Below are positions 1 to 8,971 of a stretch of 35,213 bases of DNA, in pieces. Each line of letters opens with the position of its first letter. Position 1 is the stretch's first letter. The DNA is from Pinguiococcus pyrenoidosus (Eukaryota; Sar; Pinguiophyceae; Pinguiochrysidales; Pinguiochrysidaceae). The notes below the pieces were generated by a model that made no database searches, was not told where the DNA came from, and worked only from the letters and a program-made list of their open reading frames with translations. Position numbers and translations under genes: made by a program. The stretch is from the NCBI GenBank assembly GCA_019677205.1, contig JAAMXY010002379.1:1-35213 (forward strand), read 5' to 3'.

Positions 1-1478
1 CCAGCAGAAGAACCGCTGCACTTCTATGGGAGACAAAGTTCGACGAGGAGCGCGCCAACCTACGCGGTGATCCCTTGGATGCCATTACGGCGGAGCCACC
101 GGAAGTGCCCAACGCCGGGGAGGACTGGACGTCCTTTGCCATTGTCGACATTGGTGCCGTGAAGTTTTCCGATTACAGTGGATGTGTTCAGTACTATGAT
201 CTGGACGATCTCCATGCAATGCCCGGCCGTCGCTGCCAAGAGCTTTACTACTCGTTTGTCGAAAACGAGAGCAAAGAAGGTATGGTTTACGTGGACGACG
301 CACTGAGCGATGTGCAGCGGTCGCTCTTAAACGGCGCGATCGAGCGTCTGCGGACCGCCCAAGATGAGCCGGACTACCATCCGCACTCGGACAACAAAGT
401 GCGGGATCTGGTGCATCCTGCGCTGTATGCCTACGTTGTCGGAGAGAGTCCTTTCTTTGGCTCGCAGGACTTGCCGGAGCCCTCGATGTCCCCGCGAGCC
501 CTTGAGGGGGAACACGTACTAGTGTCGGCGCCCGCTTACGGGAGACGACGCATCCTGCCGCGCAAAGAGTACGACATGTGGGGCCGCGAATACGAAGAGT
601 CCAAGTATCAGTGGCTGCCGACGTACTTCAGCGTCGCTTCGGATTGCAAGGTGCGGATCGAGGACTATATCAACGGCATTGCCCGCGCAGCGCACCCAGA
701 GCTCTACTTACAGCTCGAGGCGCTATTCGAGCGCTTCGTTCCTCTTCTCGAGCACGCATGGAGCTATGGGTCAATGATCAGATTTCAGGAACACTTCGGT
801 AGCATTGGCTGGGAAAGGCCCAATGTCGATCCAGAATCTCCGTACTTGATGCCCCTGCGAGGATCGCGCCTGCAGGTCATCACGAAGATCGTGGACTACG
901 AATTGCAGCCCGGCCAGGAGTACGAGGGCGCTTGGCACGTGGAGGGCATTCCAAATGAGAGTATTGTCGCTACCGCGCTTTACATCGCATCCCGCGACGA
1001 AGGGATCCAGGGAGGCAACCTCTGCTTCAAGAGGTCTTTTGATGCCGGCGACGGAGACACCATCTACAACATAAACCAAGAACATTTCGGGTTCGTTGAT
1101 GCCTTTGCGAGGCACGCCATGTTTCCCGCTGGTCAGCTTGAGACCCCCAACAATCGCATGCTGGTACGTTGGTCGCTCTGCAAGTGTAAAGCCGCTGTCG
1201 ACCGTTGTCGTAAAAAGTATCTGGATGAGCAGGTCTTCCCAAACTCTCACGTGCACAAGGAGATGAAAATGATCAACGCGGGAGACCAACCAGCGAGGTG
1301 CCGAATCGTGGTCTTCTTTCTGGTAAATCCGCTCGTGCGCGTTGTGTCGACGAAGGAGGTGCCCGATCAGCGAAACACCATGTCGCTGGAGCGTGCCAAA
1401 GAGCACCGTCTGGAACTGATGAGGGAGCGGGCCCTACGCAAGCAGGACTGGAGTGTGCGACCAATCGAGCTGCCCTAG
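1..1478 (+). CDS. DUF4246 family protein, 5'-truncated at the window edge
   Basis: The frame is open from the first bases of the window to the TAG at 1476-1478, and no ATG is seen near the left edge, so the start lies outside or in an upstream exon. The protein resembles the DUF4246 family of fungi and protists. The leftmost residues (WETKFDEERANL) fit the family's N-terminal W..K..DEE..KW motif. The core contains AWHVEGIPNESIVATALYI (about 930-990) and the C-terminal part contains FPNSHVHKE followed by CRIVVFFLVNPLVRVVST and VPDQ. The HVE triad, the later histidine and the following arginine resemble the metal- and co-substrate-binding layout of 2-oxoglutarate/Fe(II) oxygenases; that enzymatic reading is inference. 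No signal peptide or membrane segment is visible. It converges on the minus-strand armadillo gene. Confidence 0.8.
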   Translation, partial: SRRTAALLWETKFDEERANLRGDPLDAITAEPPEVPNAGEDWTSFAIVDIGAVKFSDYSGCVQYYDLDDLHAMPGRRCQELYYSFVENESKEGMVYVDDALSDVQRSLLNGAIERLRTAQDEPDYHPHSDNKVRDLVHPALYAYVVGESPFFGSQDLPEPSMSPRALEGEHVLVSAPAYGRRRILPRKEYDMWGREYEESKYQWLPTYFSVASDCKVRIEDYINGIARAAHPELYLQLEALFERFVPLLEHAWSYGSMIRFQEHFGSIGWERPNVDPESPYLMPLRGSRLQVITKIVDYELQPGQEYEGAWHVEGIPNESIVATALYIASRDEGIQGGNLCFKRSFDAGDGDTIYNINQEHFGFVDAFARHAMFPAGQLETPNNRMLVRWSLCKCKAAVDRCRKKYLDEQVFPNSHVHKEMKMINAGDQPARCRIVVFFLVNPLVRVVSTKEVPDQRNTMSLERAKEHRLELMRERALRKQDWSVRPIELP

Positions 1479-1803
1479 GCTGGGTGTCTTTCCAAGATGC
1501 GTGGAGGCTCAAATGCTGCTAGGTAGTGATAAGTAGTGATGGATCGTGGAAGATTTGCTCCATTGCACGCCCGTCTTGAGGAGAAAGATTGGGTGAGATC
1601 TCCCGAGTATTTACATCAAAGAACCCCCCCGGGAGAAGCATTGGAACGGGACCAAAGTGCATGTATAGCTCCTTCGTCGCTTCCTCATCACTTTTCAGGC
1701 AGCCTCTCACACACTTCCAAAGAAGCAGCGGCGATGCTACTCAAGTTTGAAGCTCGTAGCCACATTCCCGCAACAGAACCAGATTCTTCCCGAAGCGATC
1801 ACA
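1479..1803. other. Convergent intergenic stretch, no gene seen
   Basis: This 325-base gap lies between two convergent stop codons. Short ORFs cross it on both strands but show no family resemblance. It probably holds the 3' untranslated regions of both neighbours. No AATAAA-type signal was noticed. Confidence 0.5.
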
Positions 1804-4689
1804 CTACTCCGCAGCTTTGCTTTTCTCCTCGTCCCCTCTTTCGAAATTGGGCGCTCCTTCGCCCTCCTCTTTCGCATCTTCTTCCGGCAGGGTGGCATCG
1901 AACGCCCATCCAAGATTCTGGTACTGCTCGCGATCTGGCTGCGCGCTTGCCTGTGGGTACCAAACGTACTGGGCATGCACCTCAGGAAAGCTCATTTGAT
2001 CTGCTGCCTCCTTCCCGTGCTTCCACTCGCACCAGCGGCGCATGCGCGTTGCTACTGCGGGGTCCACGCACTGCTTCTCGAACTCGGCCCACATGGCCGC
2101 CTCCGAGTCCCAGAACTCGACCCGATTGCCAGTCGACTCGACCGCAGCTAAGAGCACCTCGCGATCACGGCGGAGCTCGGGCGCGGCGAACCTCAAGGCA
2201 ACTGCGCGCTCCTTTACGGCTGCTAGGACCTTTCCTCGATCCTCGCAGAGGTCGCCACGCAGCTTGCCGAAAGGAATCTCGCGCCGGGCGTAAGAATCCT
2301 CCTCGTCGACGCCTTCGTCTTCTTCACCAAGATCCTCGTCGGCGTCTTCGTCGTCACCGTTTGTTTCGTTTTCTTCCTCAGAATCGAGAGCAACAAGGAC
2401 ACGATCGGCGATCTCGTCGGTCCAGTCGGGGAGAAGCTCAATTCCAAACATGATCTTGAAACGCACCAACGCAAGGAGACGACCGTTATCCTCCTGCTGG
2501 TAGTACTCACTATCCTCCGGCAAGCCGAAGCAGTCGTAGTCGCCAAGTACCATGCAGTGTTCAGGGCCGACTTCCGTCAGCTTTGGAAAGTCGCCCTCTG
2601 CTATCAGGTTACAAAGGATCTCTCCGCCTTCAAAAGGCCCGGCGCCGTCGTAGTCGATAGACAAAGAGCTGATGAATCGGCAATGCGCAATCACTTCCCG
2701 AACCAGAACTATGTTGGGGTTCAAATCGGAGCTTTCGTCATTGTGGAAGCCGAGGTCGAGCTTGAGCCAACCGCGGATCTGCTCCAAAGGTCGACCCCCA
2801 AGCTCGGCTTCGATCTCCGGCCACTCACGTAGGCCTTTGACCTTGTCCAGCGTGGGCCTGGCAATCTGCCGAACAGCCTCGGCAACCTCCGGGGTGGTCT
2901 GAAGTGCTTCCAGCCGCTGCTTCCTCGAATCAGACTCGCCAACGAGCTTTGAGACTGCAACGGCAGCGGCTTCTTGGATTCCTTCATTCTCTGCATAAGC
3001 TTGCATCGCAGTGACAAGCCGTTCCACCGCTCCTACAGCCCAAAGCTCTTCGACAGCTTCGTCCGACCCACCTGCTAGGCCAGCCATCGCTTCCAGACCT
3101 TGGCGTTGCAGGTCGGGATCACAGCCGTACGTCCTCATGCCCTTCTCGAGAACGAAGCCGGCGCCAAGCGCGATGAGCTTATCTTCAACGCTGGCGCGAC
3201 AGAGCATGGTCACAGCAGCGAAGAACACCTCGTGGAGCTTGGCTCGCCCGCCGTGGCCGCCGAATCCTGTCTCCTTCTCCGTCGCCTTTTCGAGGAAGCA
3301 GTCGGCAAAATCTCTGCTGTACATGTCCCCATCGTGAAAGAAACAGTGAAGCAAGCGAGAAGCATCCTCTCCAAGGTCCAGCCGACATTCCGCTTCCAAT
3401 GCGCAAACGAGCTCAGGGATGACCTCCACGATGGCATCGGCAGCACCGAGAGCCAGAAGCTTGTCGAGCCTCTCTTCCGACTCATGGGCGATATACCAAA
3501 GAGCGCGGAAGCCGGAGCAGAGCACGCTCGCATTGGTTGGATGTGCCCTCAGAGCCCTCAAAACTGTTTCGACGCAGCCCTGGGGCAGGTCTACACCATC
3601 GCGAGCCTGAGTGGCCATCACGCGACAGCCGTGCAGCTGGGCAGCGGCATTCTCGGCCTTCGTCGTCATTAAGGCGAGCAGAGCACCGAGCAGCGACCCC
3701 GAATTGCTGCCTGGAAGCCGTGCCGCGGCCTTCAGACCAAGTTGCGCTAGCTCCGAGTTGCCACCGTGCCTGTCAAGCATTTGCGCTAGTCTTGCATCCA
3801 CGCCGTGAGACGCCAGGTGAGAGAGCACCTCCGTGTCGAAGAAGAGAATCATGTTGCACCCCAGGCTTTGGATGCGGACGCTCTCCTGGTGGCCTTCCAT
3901 GGCAGCAAGGATGGCTTGGAAGGTACTCTTGGAGACGAGTTCCGAGATGACGTTCGGGACCCTATCCGCCATGGTTGACCAGCTGCTGCTGCTGCTGCGA
4001 CGGTCGACGCCTTTCGCCGCCATTTGGAGGATCGCACCTGCCCCGTAGTACTGGATCTCCTCGTCGCTAGCGTGATTTCTCATCGCAGCGACGACGCAAT
4101 CTGCCCCGCCGTCGAAGAGAAGCTTGTCCACGCTGCCCAAGCTGCCGGCAAGATTCCACATGGCCATGCAGCCTTCTCGCTGAAGCGCCGCGTCGCCTTC
4201 TGCCGCCTTCATCGCAGCCACGACACCCACCCCGGCGTAAGATTTCTGCAGCGCAAGCATCTGTGCGGCCATCTGCTCCCTCATCTCACCAGACGACTGA
4301 GCGAGCATGGCAAGCATCGACGAACTCGGATCCTCGCTTTGCGCCATGCTCACACCTCTCATCATTGCCTTCTCCGGATGCTCGACCACCGTTGCCATGC
4401 TTCGGAGCATCTCGATCGTTTGCACATCGGCCTGATTTCGTGAATAAAAGTACCAGTAACAGTCGCGCTCCGAAGGATCTTCGCTGAAGAGGTCTCGTAG
4501 AACCGTGCAGCCTTCGCGTAGCAAGCTGAGGTCGGATGCGTCCGCCGCCAGCAAAACATCCACGATCTTGCTAGCGTCTGCCCTCTCCATCGCCTCGCGA
4601 AGCTCCGCATGTTCAGGCGTCTGGCGTGATGTCGACACTCGCAGTGGGACGGCCTGAGCGAAGCTCCTCCAGTCGAATTTATCGAACAT
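1804..4689 (-). CDS. Armadillo-repeat protein with acidic linker and DUF4116-like C-terminus
   Basis: This intronless reading frame encodes about 961 residues. The start is the ATG at 4689 (MFDKFDWRSF); the frame stays open upstream to 4731 but has no ATG there. Residues roughly 25-600 contain armadillo-type helical repeats, for example VVAAMKAAEGDAALQREGC then MAMWNLAG, and later VVAAMRNHASDEEIQYYGAG. Such repeats usually form a protein-binding superhelix. A strongly acidic stretch (about residues 766-796, DSEEENETNGDDEDADEDLG) follows. Next comes a region with the DUF4116 pattern, LCEDRGKVLAAVKERAVAL and ELRRDREVLLAAVES (about 805-850). The last 100 residues are rich in Trp and acidic residues. 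No signal peptide is seen. The partner is unknown; armadillo proteins of this style are numerous in dinoflagellates and relatives, which is background knowledge, not proof. Confidence 0.8.
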   Translation of the reverse strand: MFDKFDWRSFAQAVPLRVSTSRQTPEHAELREAMERADASKIVDVLLAADASDLSLLREGCTVLRDLFSEDPSERDCYWYFYSRNQADVQTIEMLRSMATVVEHPEKAMMRGVSMAQSEDPSSSMLAMLAQSSGEMREQMAAQMLALQKSYAGVGVVAAMKAAEGDAALQREGCMAMWNLAGSLGSVDKLLFDGGADCVVAAMRNHASDEEIQYYGAGAILQMAAKGVDRRSSSSSWSTMADRVPNVISELVSKSTFQAILAAMEGHQESVRIQSLGCNMILFFDTEVLSHLASHGVDARLAQMLDRHGGNSELAQLGLKAAARLPGSNSGSLLGALLALMTTKAENAAAQLHGCRVMATQARDGVDLPQGCVETVLRALRAHPTNASVLCSGFRALWYIAHESEERLDKLLALGAADAIVEVIPELVCALEAECRLDLGEDASRLLHCFFHDGDMYSRDFADCFLEKATEKETGFGGHGGRAKLHEVFFAAVTMLCRASVEDKLIALGAGFVLEKGMRTYGCDPDLQRQGLEAMAGLAGGSDEAVEELWAVGAVERLVTAMQAYAENEGIQEAAAVAVSKLVGESDSRKQRLEALQTTPEVAEAVRQIARPTLDKVKGLREWPEIEAELGGRPLEQIRGWLKLDLGFHNDESSDLNPNIVLVREVIAHCRFISSLSIDYDGAGPFEGGEILCNLIAEGDFPKLTEVGPEHCMVLGDYDCFGLPEDSEYYQQEDNGRLLALVRFKIMFGIELLPDWTDEIADRVLVALDSEEENETNGDDEDADEDLGEEDEGVDEEDSYARREIPFGKLRGDLCEDRGKVLAAVKERAVALRFAAPELRRDREVLLAAVESTGNRVEFWDSEAAMWAEFEKQCVDPAVATRMRRWCEWKHGKEAADQMSFPEVHAQYVWYPQASAQPDREQYQNLGWAFDATLPEEDAKEEGEGAPNFERGDEEKSKAAE

Positions 4690-5074
4690 CGGATCCAAGC
4701 ACAAAAGAATGAGCCGTCGCACAGGAAGCACTAGGGTCCGAGCCGCTGGCAGTCAGAATCGAACGAAACTCAAACAAGCGCAGCACAAGTCCACGATGCT
4801 TCTGGCGCCATTTCCGCACTGGCAGAACAGGTCTGCTCCTCAAGATTTTAACACCGAGTCCAGATAAGAAGGTACAAAAACCTTGGCGATTCTGAGCTTT
4901 CACGAGTTTGGAGCAAAGACTTTTTAGGCCTCAAACGCTTTACTACTCAATGCGCTATCATGATGTGCGATAGTGGACGGAGTTTGAGACGAATCGGTGG
5001 CGTATAAGACGAGAAAGTTGCACTCAACTGAGGAGAGTCCCAAGGTGACGCATTCGGAGGCTGGATACCAGCTT
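4690..5074. other. Upstream region of the armadillo gene
   Basis: No open frame with recognisable content lies here. It should contain the promoter and 5' UTR of the minus-strand armadillo gene. No TATA-like element stands out. Confidence 0.4.
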
Positions 5075-5126
5075 GGTACTACTTTTGGTACCAATACGGT
5101 ACTCATTTCGGTACTTTATTGGTACT
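5075..5126. repeat. Five GGTACY hexamers at 11-12 bp spacing
   Basis: GGTACT or GGTACC begins at 5075, 5087, 5098, 5110 and 5121, so the steps are 12, 11, 12 and 11 bases. The spacers between hexamers are short, AT-rich and not identical. The spacing is close to one DNA helical turn. The array lies just upstream of the SMC3-like fragment and about 390 bases upstream of the armadillo gene start. Confidence 0.8.
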
Positions 5127-5244
5127 AACAGGGGCTGCACAGCTCCGCAGGCGGCGGCGCTTTAGGTCTGCGCCGGTCAGAGCCGGGACCGCTGCCGCAC
5201 TTCGGCGGTACGAGGGGCCACGAGGGCTCCTGGCGAACACCTGG

Positions 5245-5628
5245 GAGACCTCGTACATCGAGGAGCGGTTGGACGAGCTCGAGGGCGAGAAAGAAGAGCT
5301 CAAGGCCTACCAGCAGCTAGATCGTGACCGCCGCGCCATAGAGTACATCACCTACGACCACGACCTGCGCTCCGCGCGGGAGGAGCTGGCCGTGCTCGAG
5401 GCCGAGGTGCTGGAGCAGAACGAGGAGAATGACAGCCCTTATGACAAGGTCTACGAGGTGGAGGAGAAGCTCCGGGACATCGAGCAGAACAGGCAGCGTC
5501 TGCAGGAGCGCTTTCGTGACAAGGAGGACACGCAGGTGCCTCTCCGCGCGGAGGTCGACGCCGCGATGCAGCACCAGGAGGCCCTCGACTTGGAGGTCAG
5601 CGACCTGCGCGAGATCCTCAGCAACGTA
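5245..5628 (+). pseudogene. Orphan fragment of SMC3 (N-terminal coiled-coil arm)
   Basis: The frame here encodes YIEERLDELEGEKEELKAYQ, QLDRDRRAIEYITYDHDL and a heptad-rich continuation ending near SDLREILSNV. This matches the coiled coil that follows the N-terminal ATPase head of the cohesin subunit SMC3. The Walker A head, hinge, second coiled coil and signature/Walker B half are absent from this locus. Similarity begins abruptly after an AG at about 5244 and ends at a GT near 5626, so it could be one isolated exon. Upstream residues in the same frame are Arg-rich and unlike SMC3. No other SMC3 part is found within the window, so a duplicated exon or pseudogene is favoured over a functional gene. 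Confidence 0.65.
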
Positions 5629-5720
5629 GTGACCACCAGCTCCTCGCGCCGATCCGGGTCCAGACTCATGATCTTGGCCAGCGACACCGCGGCGTCGCGG
5701 ACGCCCATCTGGTCATAACA
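5626..5720 (-). other. Antisense coding-like scrap next to the SMC3 fragment
   Basis: On the minus strand this segment reads YDQMGVRDAAVSLAKIMSL followed by DPDRREELVV, an amphipathic, codon-biased stretch that looks more like real protein than the plus-strand translation over the same bases. No family was recognised. It abuts the SMC3-like piece in opposite orientation, suggesting a rearranged scrap of another gene. Confidence 0.3.
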
Positions 5721-5922
5721 AGCACGACGTGGACCTGGCGGAGGTGCGCATCGTGACCGGTGAGGCCGAGCATTGCATGGTCCAGGCCGGAGGAAGCGCG
5801 CGGCGTGTGTGAACTTCTGAAGAGATGCCCGAGAGCAAGACGGAAACTGAAGAATCAACAACCGCTTTCGTGGATGCGTCAAGAGTCATGAGTTCGCCAA
5901 GCTCTCCTCCGTTTCTACCTGA

Positions 5923-6831
5923 ATGCATACTGGGATCTCTTCATCAACCTGTCCTAGCCGCCCCAGGACGGAAGCCTCGAGGGCGCCGAAAGACGAGGTT
6001 GTCTTGGACGTTGCCTTCACGTCGGCTACACAGGCTCCAATCTGGGCCTGCGTGGGGAAGTCAGGAGGCAAAGTCTCGCTCGTTTCAAAGGCAAGCATCT
6101 CCAGCCAGTCCTTTGCAGACTTCTTCGTGAAGCCCCTGCCATTTGGCTTTGTCTCTGGAGCAGCGAGCACATTGAAATACCCCGAGACGCCGTTCTGTCT
6201 CTTTGACCGCATCGCTCCCGTTGTTCCCACTTTTCTTTCCGATGTCGCGGCGTGCTTAAGCCTTAAGGAGCAAGTGCTGATGTTCCAACTCGTGTGCAAG
6301 GACTTTATGAAGGCGCTGCCAAGGTTTCTTCCCCTAATGCATGACCAGAAGGCGGGATTATCGCCGTTGATGGAGGCTCTTAAAGCGGCGAATAACCGCG
6401 GCTGGAGGAGGACTCGCGAGTTCATCTGGGACGCCAAGGTTTGCAGAACCATGACAACCCTTGAAGCATCCTCGGTGCATCACGAGACAGCCAAAGCTCT
6501 TGGCCTTGCCAACAAAGCGCTATCGAGACCAACCAATGGTGTGTCTGCTCCCTTGCACAAATGCAAGTCGGCCTTTTGTCTTCATCGCAGGGACGTCGAG
6601 TTTCGTCGCCGCCGCCGTTTGGCGATAAGCGACTGGGCATTGCTTGATGGTGAATATGTCCAAGACCTCGTCCGATTCGGCTCTCAGGGCCGGTGTGAGC
6701 CGCGCGAGGCGAACGAAAAGAGATTTCGGATTCTATTCACGGATGAATCAAAGTTATTTCAAAAGGATCACTTAGGATTTACCAATTGGGTACCTCATGT
6801 TTTGATGTCGTCAATGATGGACAATGCTTAA
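5923..6831 (+). CDS. Hypothetical protein, about 302 residues
   Basis: An intact ATG-to-stop frame runs 302 codons. The family is not recognised. The middle part (SLKEQVLMFQLVCKDFMKAL, near residues 113-132) has the spacing of an F-box helix pair, but this is weak. A basic cluster FRRRRRLAISDW lies around residue 230, followed by RILFTDESKLFQ near 270, which faintly recalls the DDE block of Tc1/mariner transposases. The opposite strand also has a 188-codon frame over part of this region, so the coding strand is not certain. No membrane segment or signal peptide is evident. Confidence 0.45.
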   Translation: MHTGISSSTCPSRPRTEASRAPKDEVVLDVAFTSATQAPIWACVGKSGGKVSLVSKASISSQSFADFFVKPLPFGFVSGAASTLKYPETPFCLFDRIAPVVPTFLSDVAACLSLKEQVLMFQLVCKDFMKALPRFLPLMHDQKAGLSPLMEALKAANNRGWRRTREFIWDAKVCRTMTTLEASSVHHETAKALGLANKALSRPTNGVSAPLHKCKSAFCLHRRDVEFRRRRRLAISDWALLDGEYVQDLVRFGSQGRCEPREANEKRFRILFTDESKLFQKDHLGFTNWVPHVLMSSMMDNA

Positions 6832-7020
6832 GGTTTCCGCTACTTCAAGCTATATATCATGATAATTACTCGTTCCAGGTTCCGATTCTTGATGGACTGC
6901 CCTTGCCTTGTCGAAGCTATAGGAACAACCAGGCTGTTTCCCGCCTTTTTCGGGCCTGAGCCCGGTCTGCTTCGCCGTATCTGCCGGTCTTGCTGTCCTA
7001 TCACGTTCGTCTCCAACGCC

Positions 7021-8175
7021 ATGGTCTGCACCGTTTGCTTCCAAGAATGCTATTGTGCGAATTGCGTCTGCCACGAGAAGCTCAGCTGCCGGAAATGCGA
7101 CTTCATTGGCGCTCAGGCAACCATGGGACAGGTACATTGCACCCGAATACGAAGCTCGGAAGCGATTCAGCGGCCTTAGTCTCCGTTTCCACCTAGTACT
7201 CGTGCTGCTTCCATGGCCAGATGTACTCGGATAGCGTGACGGTGGCGACTGGTCATGTACGTGGCTTGGCAAGCCTCTCCATCCGTCTTGTCAATGCTGG
7301 TGGCGGAGGGAGCGGCACAATTTTCTCACGCTTCTTTGGCCCCTTCTTTCGGGAAATGAAGATGCCCTTGAACTTCGTCGAGCAGTCGACAGCGTGTCAG
7401 CTGTTTTACTGTGGATGCGTGAACTGCTCCGTCCTCCTAAAACCGAGCTGGAGTAAGCCGCCTCCTTATCGTGATGCATTCCGCGGACAAGACATGTCGA
7501 CGGCTCATGCATGACCGCTTCGTTTCCAGGCTGCTGCCAGATGGAGTTCTCGTACAAGTACTGCACATTGATCGGCATGTACAGCTGCATTCAGGCCGTG
7601 CGCTTCTGCCCGTGCCGCGCGATGTGTCTTCGCTTTCAGCGATGTACGTTGGCGCGTCTACGACGCCTGCCGGAGAGCGTTGGCTTTCCTTTCCGGCGAC
7701 TCACGAAGATGTGGCTTGTTCCAGGCCTGTTTCTCGACTGCCAAGGGTTGGACGGGCCAAGAGGTGGTCCCTACAAGCTGTCCTCCTGCAACACGGTTAT
7801 GGAATGCCTCTACCTGGCGTACTGCGTTGGCAGATGTGAGGACACCTGCGAACTCCCCTAGTAAGTCTCCGACTGCTGCCGTAGCGTGTGGTGTGCATGA
7901 TATACTCATGCTGACAAGACGATTCTACGCGATCCGCCTTGCACGTGCCTAGCTCCGTCTGGCAAAGCCGCGTGCACTGCTGCTGCTGTTACCATGCCAG
8001 TGCCTTTCCGTGCAACGACCAGGTTCCATTCGCCATCGCCCTGTGCGGAATCTACTGCGCTGGCAAAGAGAACGTCGACGCGGCGACGGAAAAAATGCGG
8101 CAGGCCGACGAAGAACTGAATGCTCAGCTGATAGAGGCCACGCCAGTCGAGGCCATGCCAGTCAAGTCGATCTAG
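7021..8175 (+). CDS. Cysteine-rich protein of unknown function, six exons
   Basis: A phase-consistent model joins 7021-7131, 7221-7256, 7362-7452, 7530-7643, 7725-7860 and 7953-8175, giving 711 bases and 236 residues. All introns are GT-AG. The start was chosen at 7021 because it sits in GCCATGG; the frame stays open upstream to an ATG at 6859. About 33 of 236 residues are cysteine, in dense groups such as CYCANCVCHEKLSCRKC, FCPCRAMCLRFQRC and HCCCCYHASAFPC, between short hydrophobic stretches. The C-terminal 45 residues are cysteine-free, acidic and probably helical. This somewhat resembles PLAC8-like cysteine-rich membrane proteins, but no clear signature was matched. Intron 7257-7361 is 105 bases, in frame and stop-free, so it may be retained. 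Confidence 0.6.
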
Positions 8176-8971
8176 GTGCAAATCGTGGCGTCCGGTGGAC
8201 GGATCGGGCGGAGGCGGACCTGACGGGTGCTGACGGAGTCGGACACTTGTTGCATCGTCCTGCATACGTAAGGCAGGAACTTGCACCTGTTTCGAGCATG
8301 GTGCGAAAGAGGGAGCGCGCAGAGCGGATGGCCTTCTGTGAAGACATCATAATGCCACGGCCGAAGCTTGATACTGCTCGGGATAGCAAGTGAAATGCTT
8401 GTTGAACAGGGGAAAGGTTGTTCCCTTCTGGTTTCTTCGTGTTTTGTCTCTTGGTGGGCTTGCTGCCAGAGAGGGGCCCAAAAGTGATTGCGGCTCTGTC
8501 AAGCGAACAAGGAAGAACCAAAAAACACGCTCCCATTGCTATCCGGGAAATGCCGACAGGTCTCTCTGAGCTCTGCACGACAACGACCCGCACACTGCTG
8601 TCCTTGCTTTTACACCCTTCTCGCGCTTGGTTGCCTGCGTTCCTCTATACAGGGTCGCGGAAACCTCTTTACGCGCTGGTCCGCAGCCGCCGAGGTCCTA
8701 CCAGAAATTCTCAACGAGGCGTCCACGCTCATGGCCATGCCGACGAGGCCAAGCCAATCATCATCCGTATCACTCACCGAACTACTCCCATGCCGATGCT
8801 GCGGCAGGGCCAGGGGTTTCCAAGCGCCCGACAAGCCATTTCTTGTGCCCACGAAGCGGGGCTCGATGTCGTCGTCGTCGCGAGCACCCCCTTGCATCCG
8901 CTTGCATCCTTCCCAGCACTGTCTGAAGCCTGGAGCCTGGAGCCTGGAGCCTGCAGCCAGGGCCCCAACTG
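8176..8971. other. Convergent intergenic region
   Basis: About 800 bases lie between the stop codons of the cysteine-rich gene and the minus-strand glycosyltransferase-like gene. A 186-codon plus frame (8418-8978) overlaps the 3' end of the latter gene and resembles nothing known. The region includes a tandem pair of CTTGCATCCG (8891-8910) and a heptamer repeat at 8929-8956. Confidence 0.5.
8929..8956 (+). repeat. Heptamer tandem repeat (CCTGGAG)
   Basis: Three copies of CCTGGAG are followed by a one-base variant, CCTGCAG. The array lies 16 bases before the stop codon of the minus-strand glycosyltransferase-like gene, in its 3' flank. Confidence 0.8.

Noticed and set aside
5886-6452. 188-codon minus-strand ORF
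   Set aside because: It lies inside the longer plus-strand frame and shows no clear domain; the strand choice remains uncertain but this one was not annotated.
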